A DNA stretch of 15,923 bases from contig UQDG01000034.1 of the NCBI GenBank assembly GCA_900539695.1, positions 1 to 15,923 of the forward strand. Reading direction: 5' to 3'. The notes under the pieces were generated by a model, which worked only from the letters and a program-made list of their open reading frames with translations, searched no databases and had not been told where the DNA came from. Within the stretch, counting starts at the first letter, position 1. Each line of letters opens with the position of its first letter. Below, one piece after another: positions 7,379-14,373 of the stretch. The translations under genes and the position numbers were made by a program. Source of the DNA: an uncultured Oscillospiraceae bacterium (GTDB lineage: Bacteria > Bacillota > Clostridia > Oscillospirales > Ruminococcaceae).

Positions 7379-8593
7379 CTAAATCCGCCCAATAAACGTC
7401 TGTGCCACTACTCCCGGCGTAAACTCCGGGTAGAGGGCGGCCACCTGCGCATAGGGCAAGCACTGCCCCTGCACGTCAGTCAGCCAGCGTCGCAGCGTGT
7501 CTACTACTTCCGGCGTTACGCCGTTCTTTTTGTGCAGCACCAGCGCCAGCGGATACTTCGCCAGGTAAGGCAGGGTGGGGTCGGTGTCGGTCACGGCCAG
7601 GTGCAGCAGCGGCTTGCCGGTGCCCAAGTAGCTGAACAGCTTGCTGGGCATCTGGTTGTCAAAGGCGTTGCCAAGGCTGAGCAAAATGTCAGCCCCTCTT
7701 TCCAATTCTGCCGCCTTTTCCGGCGGCAGCAAACCGGGGCGGACGAACCGTGCCCCCAAAACGCCCTGTGCCCTTTGCGCCGCCGCTTCAAACGGTTCCC
7801 ACCCACGGCCGGCCATCGTCAGAGTCAGGTCGGGGGCGTTCAGCGCGGTAAACAATTCCAGCGTAAAATCCGGCTCCCGTAACGTGGGGTACAAACTGCC
7901 GCAAAATACGCACCGCACCCCCTCGTGCGCAGGCACCGGCCCGCCCGGCAGTAAAACCGGGAAGCCCAGCACCTGCACCTTGCCGCGCCAGGAGGAAAGC
8001 GGCCCGCCCTCATAATCCGGCAGGGCCTGGGGCGTGATGAACGCTGTATCAATGGTTTGCAACAACTGCCCTTCCCGCGCGTAACCACCCGGGGCCGTGT
8101 AGTCTTTGTTGCTGGCGTAGGGGTCCAGCTGCCACAGCAACTTTTTGCCGCCGATCTGCGCGGTCTCCAGCGCAAAGGCGGTGCGGTAGGGGGCACAGAC
8201 GGCACACACCGCGTCGAAGTGAAATTCCGCGTCCAACCGTTCCATTTCCCGGCGGCTGTCCACCGTGCGGCGGGGTGCATGCAGCACCAATTGGCGGAAC
8301 GCCGCCGCTACGGCCGTGGGGTGGGCCGCCAGCCGCAGCAGCCGCAGGGGCACTGGGCTGCCGGCCTTGGCACCGTTTTCCAGCGCATGGTTCATCAGCC
8401 GCTCATCGGCAAAGGCCAGTGTGTGCTGGCTGGCCCCGGCGGGCGGCGCGGGGGGCGGATTCTCGCCGTCCCACAATTCCAACAGGTGGATCTCGTGCCC
8501 CTGGGCCAAAAGCTGCTCTGCCAGGCGGCAGGCCAGCTGTGCGTTGGCGCTGGCGGGGTTCTCTACCCTGTCTAACACAAATAAAATACGCAT
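7379..8593 (-). CDS. GT-B fold glycosyltransferase, GT4-like (operon gene 4)
   Basis: 404 aa from ATG at 8593. The N-terminus MRILFVLDRVENPASANAQ and alternating Rossmann segments are typical of GT-B transferases. The C-terminal domain has CVFCGSLYP near the domain start, ILLSLGNAFDNQMPSK and KLFSYLGTGKPLLHL. The usual E-x7-E pair is absent and is replaced by the N-Q-M-PSK-LF pattern, so this is a divergent GT4-like enzyme. The frame extends 14 codons upstream, but that would overlap the previous gene with no better ribosome binding site. The start overlaps the upstream stop by one base (TAATG), which suits re-initiation. A repeat-bearing gap follows it. Donor and acceptor are unknown. Confidence 0.8.
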   Translation of the reverse strand: MRILFVLDRVENPASANAQLACRLAEQLLAQGHEIHLLELWDGENPPPAPPAGASQHTLAFADERLMNHALENGAKAGSPVPLRLLRLAAHPTAVAAAFRQLVLHAPRRTVDSRREMERLDAEFHFDAVCAVCAPYRTAFALETAQIGGKKLLWQLDPYASNKDYTAPGGYAREGQLLQTIDTAFITPQALPDYEGGPLSSWRGKVQVLGFPVLLPGGPVPAHEGVRCVFCGSLYPTLREPDFTLELFTALNAPDLTLTMAGRGWEPFEAAAQRAQGVLGARFVRPGLLPPEKAAELERGADILLSLGNAFDNQMPSKLFSYLGTGKPLLHLAVTDTDPTLPYLAKYPLALVLHKKNGVTPEVVDTLRRWLTDVQGQCLPYAQVAALYPEFTPGVVAQTFIGRI

Positions 8594-9597
8594 TACTGTC
8601 GATCTTTCAAATATTTGCGGCACACCTTGCGCCACAGTTTGGGCGCGTGTACGGTGGCCCAGGCCGATACTTTAATGGCAAAGGGCAGCTGTGGATTGCG
8701 GCCCAGCTGGCGGTCGTTCAGCCCGGCGGTGATGCCAATGCGCAGCTCACCCAGCTGCACGCGGTAAGGCTCAATGTCGGCACGGCGCAGGATCATGCTG
8801 GCCAGGTACACCAGCTTTTCATAGTAGAAAGCGTTGGCGCTTTGCTGCAGCACGGGCCACTGCCCGGGCACGCTGCCGCGAATCAACGCAGCCGCGCGGC
8901 GCTGGTCATCGAGACTTTGGGGTGGCAGGCCCCGGCGGCTGGCGCTGTCGGCATGCTGGCGGTAGTGGTAGCCCGGCCAATCGCAAAAGGCGCAGCCGGG
9001 CGCGGCGCAAAACGCCTGCCAGTTGGCCAGCAGGTCTTCGTTGTAGGCCAGGTCATTGTCCAGCATGGCGGGGGTCAGCAGCGTGGCGGAGTACAGCTTG
9101 TTCCACAGGCCGTAGTCCACGGCGTGGTCATGCAGCAGCGCGTCCAGATGCGCCGGGCCGTCCAGCCGCTTTACGGCGGCAGGGGGCGCGGCCTCGGCGG
9201 GCAGGGCGTCGGCAAAGGTATCGTACCGGCAGCAGGCCAGCGGCAGGTGGGTCTCCTGTACCGCCTTATATAAGGTGGACAAAAACGCAGGGTGGTACAG
9301 ATCATCCGCATCGCAGAACGCGATCCACTCGGCCTCGATCTCCAGTGCCCGGCGCAGCCCGGCGGTGCGGGCGGCACTCACCCCGCGCTGGGGCTGGTGG
9401 ATGACGGTAAACCGCGCATCCCCGGCGGCCATATTGTCGCACAGCAGCGGCGATTCGTCCCGGGAGCCATCGTCCACCAGCACGCAGCAAAAGTCGTCAA
9501 ACTGCTGGGCCGCGATGGCGTCCAGGCAATCCGGCAAATATTTGGCCGCGTTGTGTACGGGCACGATCACCGCAATGGTGCAGACCGGGGCGCTCAT
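8593..9597 (-). CDS. GT2-family glycosyltransferase (operon gene 3)
   Basis: 334 aa. A GT-A transferase of family GT2: VIVPVHNAAKYL, VDDGS at 41-45, SAARTAG near 74-80, the metal-binding CDADD at 95-99, WNKLY at 165-169 and the catalytic NED at 186-188. The C-terminal half is basic and aromatic and may bind the acceptor or lie against the membrane, although no transmembrane helix is evident. Its ATG overlaps the upstream stop by 4 nt, with GAGGTG just before it, and its own TAA overlaps the next ATG. It is therefore tightly co-translated with both neighbours. Confidence 0.92.
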   Translation of the reverse strand: MSAPVCTIAVIVPVHNAAKYLPDCLDAIAAQQFDDFCCVLVDDGSRDESPLLCDNMAAGDARFTVIHQPQRGVSAARTAGLRRALEIEAEWIAFCDADDLYHPAFLSTLYKAVQETHLPLACCRYDTFADALPAEAAPPAAVKRLDGPAHLDALLHDHAVDYGLWNKLYSATLLTPAMLDNDLAYNEDLLANWQAFCAAPGCAFCDWPGYHYRQHADSASRRGLPPQSLDDQRRAAALIRGSVPGQWPVLQQSANAFYYEKLVYLASMILRRADIEPYRVQLGELRIGITAGLNDRQLGRNPQLPFAIKVSAWATVHAPKLWRKVCRKYLKDRQ

Positions 9598-10709
9598 CGG
9601 GTCACCTCGGCATAGCGGCGCAGGTAGAACTCCTGCAAAATTTCGGCGCTGTGGTGGATGTCATACCCGGCCTCCACGGCCTTGCGGCGGGCGTCCGGGT
9701 CGCGGCGCAGGCTGGCCCCGGCGATGGTGTTCGCCCAGGCGGCTTCATCCTGCAGCGGCAAAAAATGCACGCGGTCGGTAAAGGCGGCGCCCTTGTCCAC
9801 GGTGTCGGCCACAAAGCAGGGCAGTCCGGCGGTCTGAGCCTCTACCAGCACCACGGGCAGGCCCTCAAACAGGCTGGGCAGCAAAAAGGCGTCCATGGCG
9901 TCGTAAAAGCCCTGCATGTTGCTGCGCACTCCGGCAAAGATCACGCTGTCGCCAAGGCCCAAACTACGGGCCAGGTTTTGTATCTCTTCTATGTAGCCAG
10001 GCTCGCCGCCGCCCAGCAGCACCAGGCGGGCTTTGGGCAGACGGGCGCGCACAGCAGCAAAAATTTTCAACAGCCCAGGGTGGTTTTTCTGCGCCGAGAA
10101 CCGCCCTACATGGCCAAACAAAATTTCGTTATCCGCTACGCCCAGTTCCCCGCGCAGCAAGGCGCGGCGCTGCGGGTCGCGGGCGGCAAAGCGGGCCGTG
10201 TCAATGCCGTTGGGCAGCACGGTGAAGGGGCTTTTGCCAAACAGCATCTCCCCGGCTTTCTGGCTGCAGGCGAAGCGGTCGGTCAGGCCTGCGTTGAAGC
10301 GGCTGCTCATCAGCTTGTCCAGCCGGCCCACCAGGTTAGGCTCATAGGCAGTGTTGTGGCTGTGGCCCACCCGCACAGGGATGCCCGCCCGGCGTGCCAC
10401 GGGGTTGTAAAACATGCCAAAGCCGCTGTAATGGCCGTGGATAATGCGCCACTCCGGGTGGGCGGCGAACAACTCGCGCAGTTCACGCAGATAGCGGGGC
10501 AGGTTATTGTCCTGCCGCACGGTCATTTTGTAGATACTGCCGCCTAATGTGCAGATCTCATCGTCAAAAAAGCACGGCTTATCGTAATGATACAAAAAGT
10601 CGAACTGCACCTTGTCCCGGTCGATGGTGCGATAGACGTTCATCACAAAAGTCTCCATGCCGCCGGCGTCCATGGCGGGCATGACCTGTAAAACGCGGAT
10701 GGGTGCCAT
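9594..10709 (-). CDS. GT4-family glycosyltransferase, EpsF-like (operon gene 2)
   Basis: 371 aa. A GT-B retaining transferase resembling the EpsF-type GT4 enzymes of Firmicutes exopolysaccharide clusters. It opens with RVLQVMPAMDAGGMETFVMN (GG at 16-17), has the HGHYSG and GHSHNT segments near 91-119, LPNGID near 165-170, GRFSAQKNH at 202-210 for phosphate binding, and the E-x7-E pair E282 and E290 in FEGLPVVLVEAQTAGLPCFV. The ATG overlaps the stop of the PPK2 gene (TGATG), and GGAGG lies 13 nt before it. As the first transferase after ppk2 it is co-translated with that gene. The EpsF resemblance is by motif, not by alignment. Confidence 0.9.
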   Translation of the reverse strand: MAPIRVLQVMPAMDAGGMETFVMNVYRTIDRDKVQFDFLYHYDKPCFFDDEICTLGGSIYKMTVRQDNNLPRYLRELRELFAAHPEWRIIHGHYSGFGMFYNPVARRAGIPVRVGHSHNTAYEPNLVGRLDKLMSSRFNAGLTDRFACSQKAGEMLFGKSPFTVLPNGIDTARFAARDPQRRALLRGELGVADNEILFGHVGRFSAQKNHPGLLKIFAAVRARLPKARLVLLGGGEPGYIEEIQNLARSLGLGDSVIFAGVRSNMQGFYDAMDAFLLPSLFEGLPVVLVEAQTAGLPCFVADTVDKGAAFTDRVHFLPLQDEAAWANTIAGASLRRDPDARRKAVEAGYDIHHSAEILQEFYLRRYAEVTR

Positions 10710-11584
10710 CAGCTGTTCTCGGCCTCCAATCGGGTGCGGCAGTCCTGCAAGTTCTGCTGCGCTTCGGTGCTCAAAACGGGGTAGTTGTGGCTGGTATGCT
10801 CCAGCGCGTCTACTACAATTTCACTCACGAGATACCGCGTGTACCATTTCTGGTCGGCGGGCAGGGCGTACCACGGGGCCTCCTTGGCGGCGGTGGCATC
10901 GATAACCTGCTCGTACAGGCGTTGATAATCGTCGAAATAGGCGCGCTCGGCCAGGTCGCTGGCGGAGAACTTCCAGTTTTTAGCGGGGTTATCGATGCGC
11001 TCCAAAAAGCGCTTTTTCTGCTCGTTTTTGGACACATGCAGGAAAATCTTCACCACGCGGTAGCTGTTCTCATAAAGATATTGCTCGTAATGGCGGATCT
11101 GGCGGTAGCGCTGGGCGAAAAACTCGTCCTTGTCCTGCTCCAGCACACGCGGGGCCATCTGGTAGCCTTTTTGCAGGTCGTGCAGCTGGACCACCAGCAC
11201 ATCCTCGTAGTAGCTACGGTTGAAAATGGCGATGGACCCGCGGGCGGGCAGCGCCTTGTTGACCCGCCACAGGAAGTCGTGTTTCAACTCTTCGCTGTTA
11301 GGTTGTTTAAAACTGGTCACCTGCACGCCCTGGGGGTTCAGGCCGGACATCACATGTTTGATGGTGCTGTCCTTGCCGGCGGCGTCCATGGCCTGCAAAA
11401 CGAAGATCAGTCCTTCGCGGCCGTCGGCATAAAAGGCGTCCTGCAAAGCGGCCATTTTTTGCAGGTTTTCGGTGGTCTTTGCCAGAATTTTCTCTTTGTC
11501 GACCCCGTCGGTCTTGCTGTCGGTAGCCAGTTTGTCCAGTCGGCACTTGCCGCTGCCGTCAAAACGATAGGAATCCGCTTTCAT
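10709..11584 (-). CDS. ppk2: Polyphosphate kinase 2 family (operon gene 1)
   Basis: 291 aa. A PPK2-family phosphotransferase, which moves phosphate from inorganic polyphosphate to nucleoside mono- or diphosphates. The P-loop QAMDAAGKDSTIKH (64-77, K71) and the second motif IFNRSYYEDVL (120-130) are intact, as are NPQG, HDFLWR and the conserved FxERIDxPxKNWKFS-like region near 195-210. Glu in YED where class I enzymes have Asn (YN) points, from memory of the family, to class III, able to use AMP as well as ADP. The ATG has GGGAGG 8 nt upstream, and a promoter ends about 35 nt before it. It is the first gene of a transcript that otherwise encodes only glycosyltransferases. A role in remaking UTP or other NTPs for sugar donors is my inference. 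Confidence 0.9.
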   Translation of the reverse strand: MKADSYRFDGSGKCRLDKLATDSKTDGVDKEKILAKTTENLQKMAALQDAFYADGREGLIFVLQAMDAAGKDSTIKHVMSGLNPQGVQVTSFKQPNSEELKHDFLWRVNKALPARGSIAIFNRSYYEDVLVVQLHDLQKGYQMAPRVLEQDKDEFFAQRYRQIRHYEQYLYENSYRVVKIFLHVSKNEQKKRFLERIDNPAKNWKFSASDLAERAYFDDYQRLYEQVIDATAAKEAPWYALPADQKWYTRYLVSEIVVDALEHTSHNYPVLSTEAQQNLQDCRTRLEAENS

Positions 11585-11604
11585 TCAGGTGCCCTCCCTG
11601 CAAA

Positions 11605-11625
11605 GTATACTTATTTATAGTATAC
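11605..11625. promoter_or_regulatory. Operator-like dyad over the operon promoter
   Basis: GTATACT (11605-11611) and AGTATAC (11619-11625) are perfect 7-bp inverted arms separated by 7 nt. The right arm contains the -10 box and the left arm lies around the start of transcription, the usual place for a repressor site. No regulator gene lies beside it, so the binding protein is unknown. Confidence 0.5.
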
Positions 11626-11647
11626 CCGTTTTTGCAGAAAGACGCAA
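11619..11647 (-). promoter_or_regulatory. Promoter of the ppk2-glycosyltransferase operon
   Basis: On the minus strand the -35 TTGCGT (11642-11647) is 17 nt from the -10 TATACT (11619-11624). Transcription would start near 11612, about 28 nt before the ppk2 ATG. It lies immediately downstream of the terminator of the previous operon. Confidence 0.65.
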
Positions 11648-11658
11648 CCATGCGGGCA

Positions 11659-11691
11659 TAAAAAAGGCTCCCCCTGCAAAGGGGGGCCTTT
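11659..11691 (-). terminator. Terminator of the sigma/anti-sigma operon
   Basis: On the minus strand the arms AAAGGCCCCC and GGGGGAGCCTTT pair with one bulged A around a short loop, and are followed by six T (11660-11665). It starts 10 nt after the anti-sigma stop codon and separates that operon from the glycosyltransferase promoter. Confidence 0.85.
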
Positions 11692-11700
11692 GGCGGTTGC

Positions 11701-12675
11701 TTATTCAAACCCATCCAATACTTGCCTTAACACCGCCCGGTCATCTTCCAGGGCACTGTTAAAATATCCGGCAACCGGCGTGCAGCCAAGCTGGTACAAA
11801 ATGCCGTCCTTTTCAAAAAAGGCCCATGTGCTGTTGTAGGTGTAGCTGTTGGGATTGCTGGTGCAAAGCGGCAGCAGGGCCATGCAGCCGTTGGGCATCT
11901 CATAGGTCTCGCATCTCCAGGTCAGACCAGCACGCTTGTTGAAATAATTTATGGAGGTGGTATCGGCGGGGGCGTCGCCCAGGTAGGCAAGCGCCATCAG
12001 CTCTATTTCATAGCGGCGGCCCTCCGGGTCGCCCAGATAGTCCATCCGTTTCAGATACAGCTTTTCGGGAGCTTCGTTGCCGACGGGGATAAAACCGACC
12101 TGGGCCAGGGAGCTTTCTTCCCAATAGCCGTTGTCTGCGGTGATTCGGATAAACAACTGCACGGCGGGTTCGGGTTCGCCTGCATCCAGCACGCTGTTTC
12201 CCGCCAGCGGCAGGTCGGTGGCTTCGGCCATGGCAGACCAGGTTTCGTACCCGCGGGCGGCTTTGCTGTAGATGTTCTGCTTATCGTGGTTGTTGGGATA
12301 AATGCGTCCGTGCATGATTCCCCCGGCGGGGCGGGTCCCGTCCGCAGCTGCTTCCAAATTATGGTTTGCCTGCATCCCGGCCCACAGGTCGGCGGGCAGG
12401 GTGTAATACTGCCGCTCATAGCTGATAGCATACCCGGCGGTGGCGTCAGGGGCAAAGCTGGGGCGGGGGTTCGTGCGCAGGTCGGTGAACTGTGCGCCCG
12501 TGGCGGCCACCCCGGCGGCAATCAGCAGCGGCGCGGCCAGGCACAGCCACAAATGGCGGCGGCGCGGCTTGGCGGGTAAATTTTCGGCCACCGCAGGCCA
12601 CAGGTCCACCGGGGCAGGGTGCAGGTCAGCGGAGAGTTTTTCGTGCAGAAATTGTTCATCGCGGTCAAAGGTCAT
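11701..12675 (-). CDS. Putative membrane-bound anti-sigma factor
   Basis: 324 aa from ATG at 12675. Residues 1-40 are a polar, cytoplasmic-type domain ending in the basic KPRRR, followed by one hydrophobic helix at about 41-60 and a large domain of about 260 residues that would lie outside the cell. This layout, plus the position directly after an ECF sigma gene with an 11-nt overlap, suggests an anti-sigma factor that holds the sigma at the membrane. There is no visible zinc-binding HxxxCxxC motif. The outer domain (with segments such as NSYTYNSTWAFFEKDG) is not one I recognise with certainty. GTG at 12684 also opens the frame but touches the AAAGGAGG site; ATG at 12675 is 9 nt from it and is preferred. 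The function is inferred from context and topology. Confidence 0.7.
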   Translation of the reverse strand: MTFDRDEQFLHEKLSADLHPAPVDLWPAVAENLPAKPRRRHLWLCLAAPLLIAAGVAATGAQFTDLRTNPRPSFAPDATAGYAISYERQYYTLPADLWAGMQANHNLEAAADGTRPAGGIMHGRIYPNNHDKQNIYSKAARGYETWSAMAEATDLPLAGNSVLDAGEPEPAVQLFIRITADNGYWEESSLAQVGFIPVGNEAPEKLYLKRMDYLGDPEGRRYEIELMALAYLGDAPADTTSINYFNKRAGLTWRCETYEMPNGCMALLPLCTSNPNSYTYNSTWAFFEKDGILYQLGCTPVAGYFNSALEDDRAVLRQVLDGFE

Positions 12676-13147
12676 CGTGTTCACCCTCCTTTAAAATGGC
12701 GGCCAGTTTGGCTTTGGCCCGGCTGTAGCGGGTGCGTAAGTAGGGCGCGGGCAGCCCGTGGATGCGCGCCAGCGCGGCGTAGTCCATGCCGTCCAGCACC
12801 CGCTCCAGCATCAGGGCACGGTCCAGGGGGGACAGCGCGTTTAAGGCGGCGCGCAGTTCGTCGCTGATGCCGGGGTCCTGCTCCAACGGCTGCGGAGTGG
12901 GGTAGTTGGCGGCGCGTTTGGCTGCCCGCAGCATGTCCAGCGCCGTACGGTAGGCAATGCGGTACAGCCAGGCGCGGATGTTATTTTCACCCTCGCGAAG
13001 GGTGTGGCGGCGCTGCCAGGCCTTGATAAAGGTTTGCTGCACGGCGTCCTGGGCGTCATGCTCACTGCCCAGGATGCCGGTGCAGTAGCGCAGCAGCGCC
13101 GGGGTGTAGGTGCGGACAAGTTTTTCCAGATCCTGCTCAGTCTGCAT
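12665..13147 (-). CDS. ECF-type RNA polymerase sigma factor
   Basis: 160 aa. A group 4 (ECF) sigma-70 factor. Region 2 includes DAQDAVQQTFIKAWQRR and NIRAWLYRIAYRTALDMLR (core binding and -10 recognition, about residues 31-76). Region 4 starts at LNALSPLDRALMLERVLDGMDYAALARIHGL, followed by an RTRYSRAKAKL helix that reads the -35. Regions 1 and 3 are absent, as expected. The frame is open to an ATG at 13174, but AAAGGAGG (13154-13161) sits 6 nt before ATG at 13147, which is clearly the start. It overlaps the putative anti-sigma gene, whose ribosome binding site lies in its last codons. A possible self-recognised promoter lies upstream. The signal sensed is unknown. Confidence 0.9.
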   Translation of the reverse strand: MQTEQDLEKLVRTYTPALLRYCTGILGSEHDAQDAVQQTFIKAWQRRHTLREGENNIRAWLYRIAYRTALDMLRAAKRAANYPTPQPLEQDPGISDELRAALNALSPLDRALMLERVLDGMDYAALARIHGLPAPYLRTRYSRAKAKLAAILKEGEHDDL

Positions 13148-13180
13148 GGCGGGCCTCCTTTCTTTGGGTTTCACCCTTAT

Positions 13181-13207
13181 AACGCCGATGGGGGAGGGTT
13201 TGTATCA
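13181..13207 (-). promoter_or_regulatory. Possible autoregulated ECF promoter
   Basis: On the minus strand TGATAC (13202-13207) is separated by 17 nt from CGTT (13181-13184). This resembles the bipartite -35 and CGT-type -10 of ECF sigma factors better than a housekeeping promoter: the TTGATA to TATAA spacing here is 20 nt or more, too long for sigma-A. The site is weak evidence on its own. Confidence 0.4.
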
Positions 13208-13271
13208 ACTTTTTATGATTTTGTTGAAGGCGTTGGCTTTCGGTGTCCGTCACCTTGTGGCGGACACCTAG

Positions 13272-13443
13272 GGCAACACCGCACAATTCCCGCTTTACAG
13301 CTTAAGCACCGCTGCTGCGGCTGCGAAGCACAATCTGCGTCGCAAAAATGCTCGATAATACATCCAGTATTATCTGCGCTTTTTGCTTAGCAGCTTGTAC
13401 TTCTCGCTCGCCACATCGGCACTTAGAATTGTGCGGTATTGCC
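13272..13443 (+). mobile_element. Complete MITE-like palindromic element
   Basis: The terminal inverted repeats GGCAACACCGCACAATTC and, on the other strand, GGCAATACCGCACAATTC differ at one position and bound a 172-bp element. The interior is itself partly palindromic: GATAATAC (13354-13361) and GTATTATC (13367-13374) with flanking GCAAAAA and TTTTTGC (ending 13386) form a central hairpin, so a single strand could fold on itself. It has no transposase gene. The flanks CTA and TAA fit a TA target. Inverted partial copies lie at both window ends. The central hairpin has T-runs on both strands and may act as a weak bidirectional terminator. Confidence 0.85.
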
Positions 13444-13857
13444 TAAAGTATCTGCATCCCGCACGGGGATGCCGTTTTCCCGCAGCAGGGCCGCAAATAC
13501 GCCCTGGCCGGGGATCTTTCTGCCGGTGAAGGTTCCATCGTATACTTCGGCAGCACCGCAACTGGGGCTGCGCGGCTGCAGGATGGCGAGTTCCACACCG
13601 TTTTCTTTGGCAATAGCCAACGCTCTGGCCGCACCGGCGCGGAATGCCGCATCCACACTGACGCCGTCCTTCGTAACGACCTCTCCGTTTACGATCTCCG
13701 CCGGGGTGCGGGGAACCGACAGGCCGCCCAGTACCTCAGGGCAGACGGGGATGACCTCATGCCCCTGCACAAAGGCCGCTGCTTTTTCGCTGTAATTGTT
13801 GCCGCCGCTGTATTTGCAGTTTTCGCCCAGCAGGCAGGCGCTTACCAGAATTTTCAT
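13423..13857 (-). CDS. DUF523 family protein with MITE-derived C-terminus
   Basis: 144 aa. A DUF523 (YbbK-like) protein, a small Cys-rich family of unsettled function. It shows SACLLGENCKYSGGNN (C8 and C14), VCPEVLGG with C39, PRTPAEI at 49-55, SPSCG at 97-101 (C100) and YDGTFTG at 106-112. The body is complete up to about GIPVRDADTL. The last six residues, GNTAQF, and the TAA stop are encoded by the terminal repeat of the MITE, whose edge falls exactly at codon 139. The native end was probably only a few residues different, so the protein may still work. It starts 10 nt after the SseB-like gene, with GAGG overlapping that gene's stop, so the two are co-transcribed. Confidence 0.88.
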   Translation of the reverse strand: MKILVSACLLGENCKYSGGNNYSEKAAAFVQGHEVIPVCPEVLGGLSVPRTPAEIVNGEVVTKDGVSVDAAFRAGAARALAIAKENGVELAILQPRSPSCGAAEVYDGTFTGRKIPGQGVFAALLRENGIPVRDADTLGNTAQF

Positions 13858-13867
13858 CGGCGCGTCC

Positions 13868-14287
13868 TCAGCTTACCACCGGGCTTTCCGGCAGAATGAT
13901 CTGGATCAAGGTCTTATCCAGCATCAGGGTGCGGTGCCAGGGGTTCAGGATGATGCCCTCGATCTCGGGCACGGTCAGGGCGGTTTCCAACAATTTGCCA
14001 ATATCCGCCATAAAGGTGGACTGCACCTGTTCTGCGCCCCGCATTTCCTCCTCAAAGCTGGTAAAGGCGTACCACCAGGCGCGGCCGTCGGGGGTCTGCA
14101 CGACTTTTAAGCTCATCTGGGTGGTGCCGGGGTTGGGCTCCACGGCTACCACAAACTGGCCGTTTTCCCGGATGCGGCGGCGGATGGCCGTCAGCGCGTG
14201 GGCCAGCAGCTCCGGGGTGGCGTTTTGCTGTAAGGCGGCAATGGCCTGCTCGATATTCTCGTTGCCCTGCAAGGCTTCTTCCTGCAT
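13868..14287 (-). CDS. SseB-like protein
   Basis: 139 aa. It matches the pattern of the SseB N-terminal domain family: a helical start (ENIEQAIAALQQN), a long helix ending IRENGQFVVAVEPN, then WWYAFTSFEEEMRG, and GIILNPWHRTLMLDKTLI near the end. The domain occurs alone in many Firmicutes. The name comes from E. coli SseB (enhanced serine sensitivity); the molecular role is not established. The start has GAGAGGA 8 nt upstream and an extended -10 promoter at 14320-14328. It is the first gene of a two-gene transcript with DUF523. Assignment is by motif memory, so moderately sure. Confidence 0.75.
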   Translation of the reverse strand: MQEEALQGNENIEQAIAALQQNATPELLAHALTAIRRRIRENGQFVVAVEPNPGTTQMSLKVVQTPDGRAWWYAFTSFEEEMRGAEQVQSTFMADIGKLLETALTVPEIEGIILNPWHRTLMLDKTLIQIILPESPVVS

Positions 14288-14319
14288 AGTGTGTTCCTCT
14301 CTTTATCCGTTTTGGGCCT

Positions 14320-14328
14320 ATTATAGCA
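14320..14328 (-). promoter_or_regulatory. Extended -10 promoter of the SseB-like/DUF523 operon
   Basis: On the minus strand TGCTATAAT is a perfect extended -10 about 32 nt before the ATG at 14287. No good -35 is seen at 17 nt, which extended -10 promoters tolerate. It lies back to back with the araD promoter. Confidence 0.65.
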
Positions 14329-14373
14329 GATTTTGGCGGGAATAAAAAGGGGCTGGAAACTTTGCGCAACTGC

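Noticed and set aside
7290..7463. N-terminal extension of the GT4 gene at 6015-7289
   Set aside because: It crosses a palindromic repeat and overlaps the preceding gene; MHILW at 7289 is the natural start of a GT-B protein and has its own ribosome binding site.
8275..9273. A plus-strand open frame of 332 codons opposite two glycosyltransferase genes
   Set aside because: Its composition is biased to Ala, Gly, Arg and Pro, it shows no known motifs, and the opposite strand carries intact GT2 and GT-B motifs.
608..11584. The operon as a complete capsule or exopolysaccharide locus
   Set aside because: No Wzx/Wzy, ABC exporter, priming transferase or sugar-nucleotide genes are encoded between its promoter and terminator.
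12676..12684. GTG start for the anti-sigma gene
   Set aside because: It directly touches the AAAGGAGG site, leaving no spacing; ATG at 12675 is 9 nt from it.
13272..13443. CRISPR-like repeat or tRNA gene in the gap before DUF523
   Set aside because: The repeats are terminal inverted repeats of a single element, not regularly spaced direct repeats, and no cloverleaf or TTCGA-type T-loop is present. No CRISPR array or tRNA was seen anywhere in the window.
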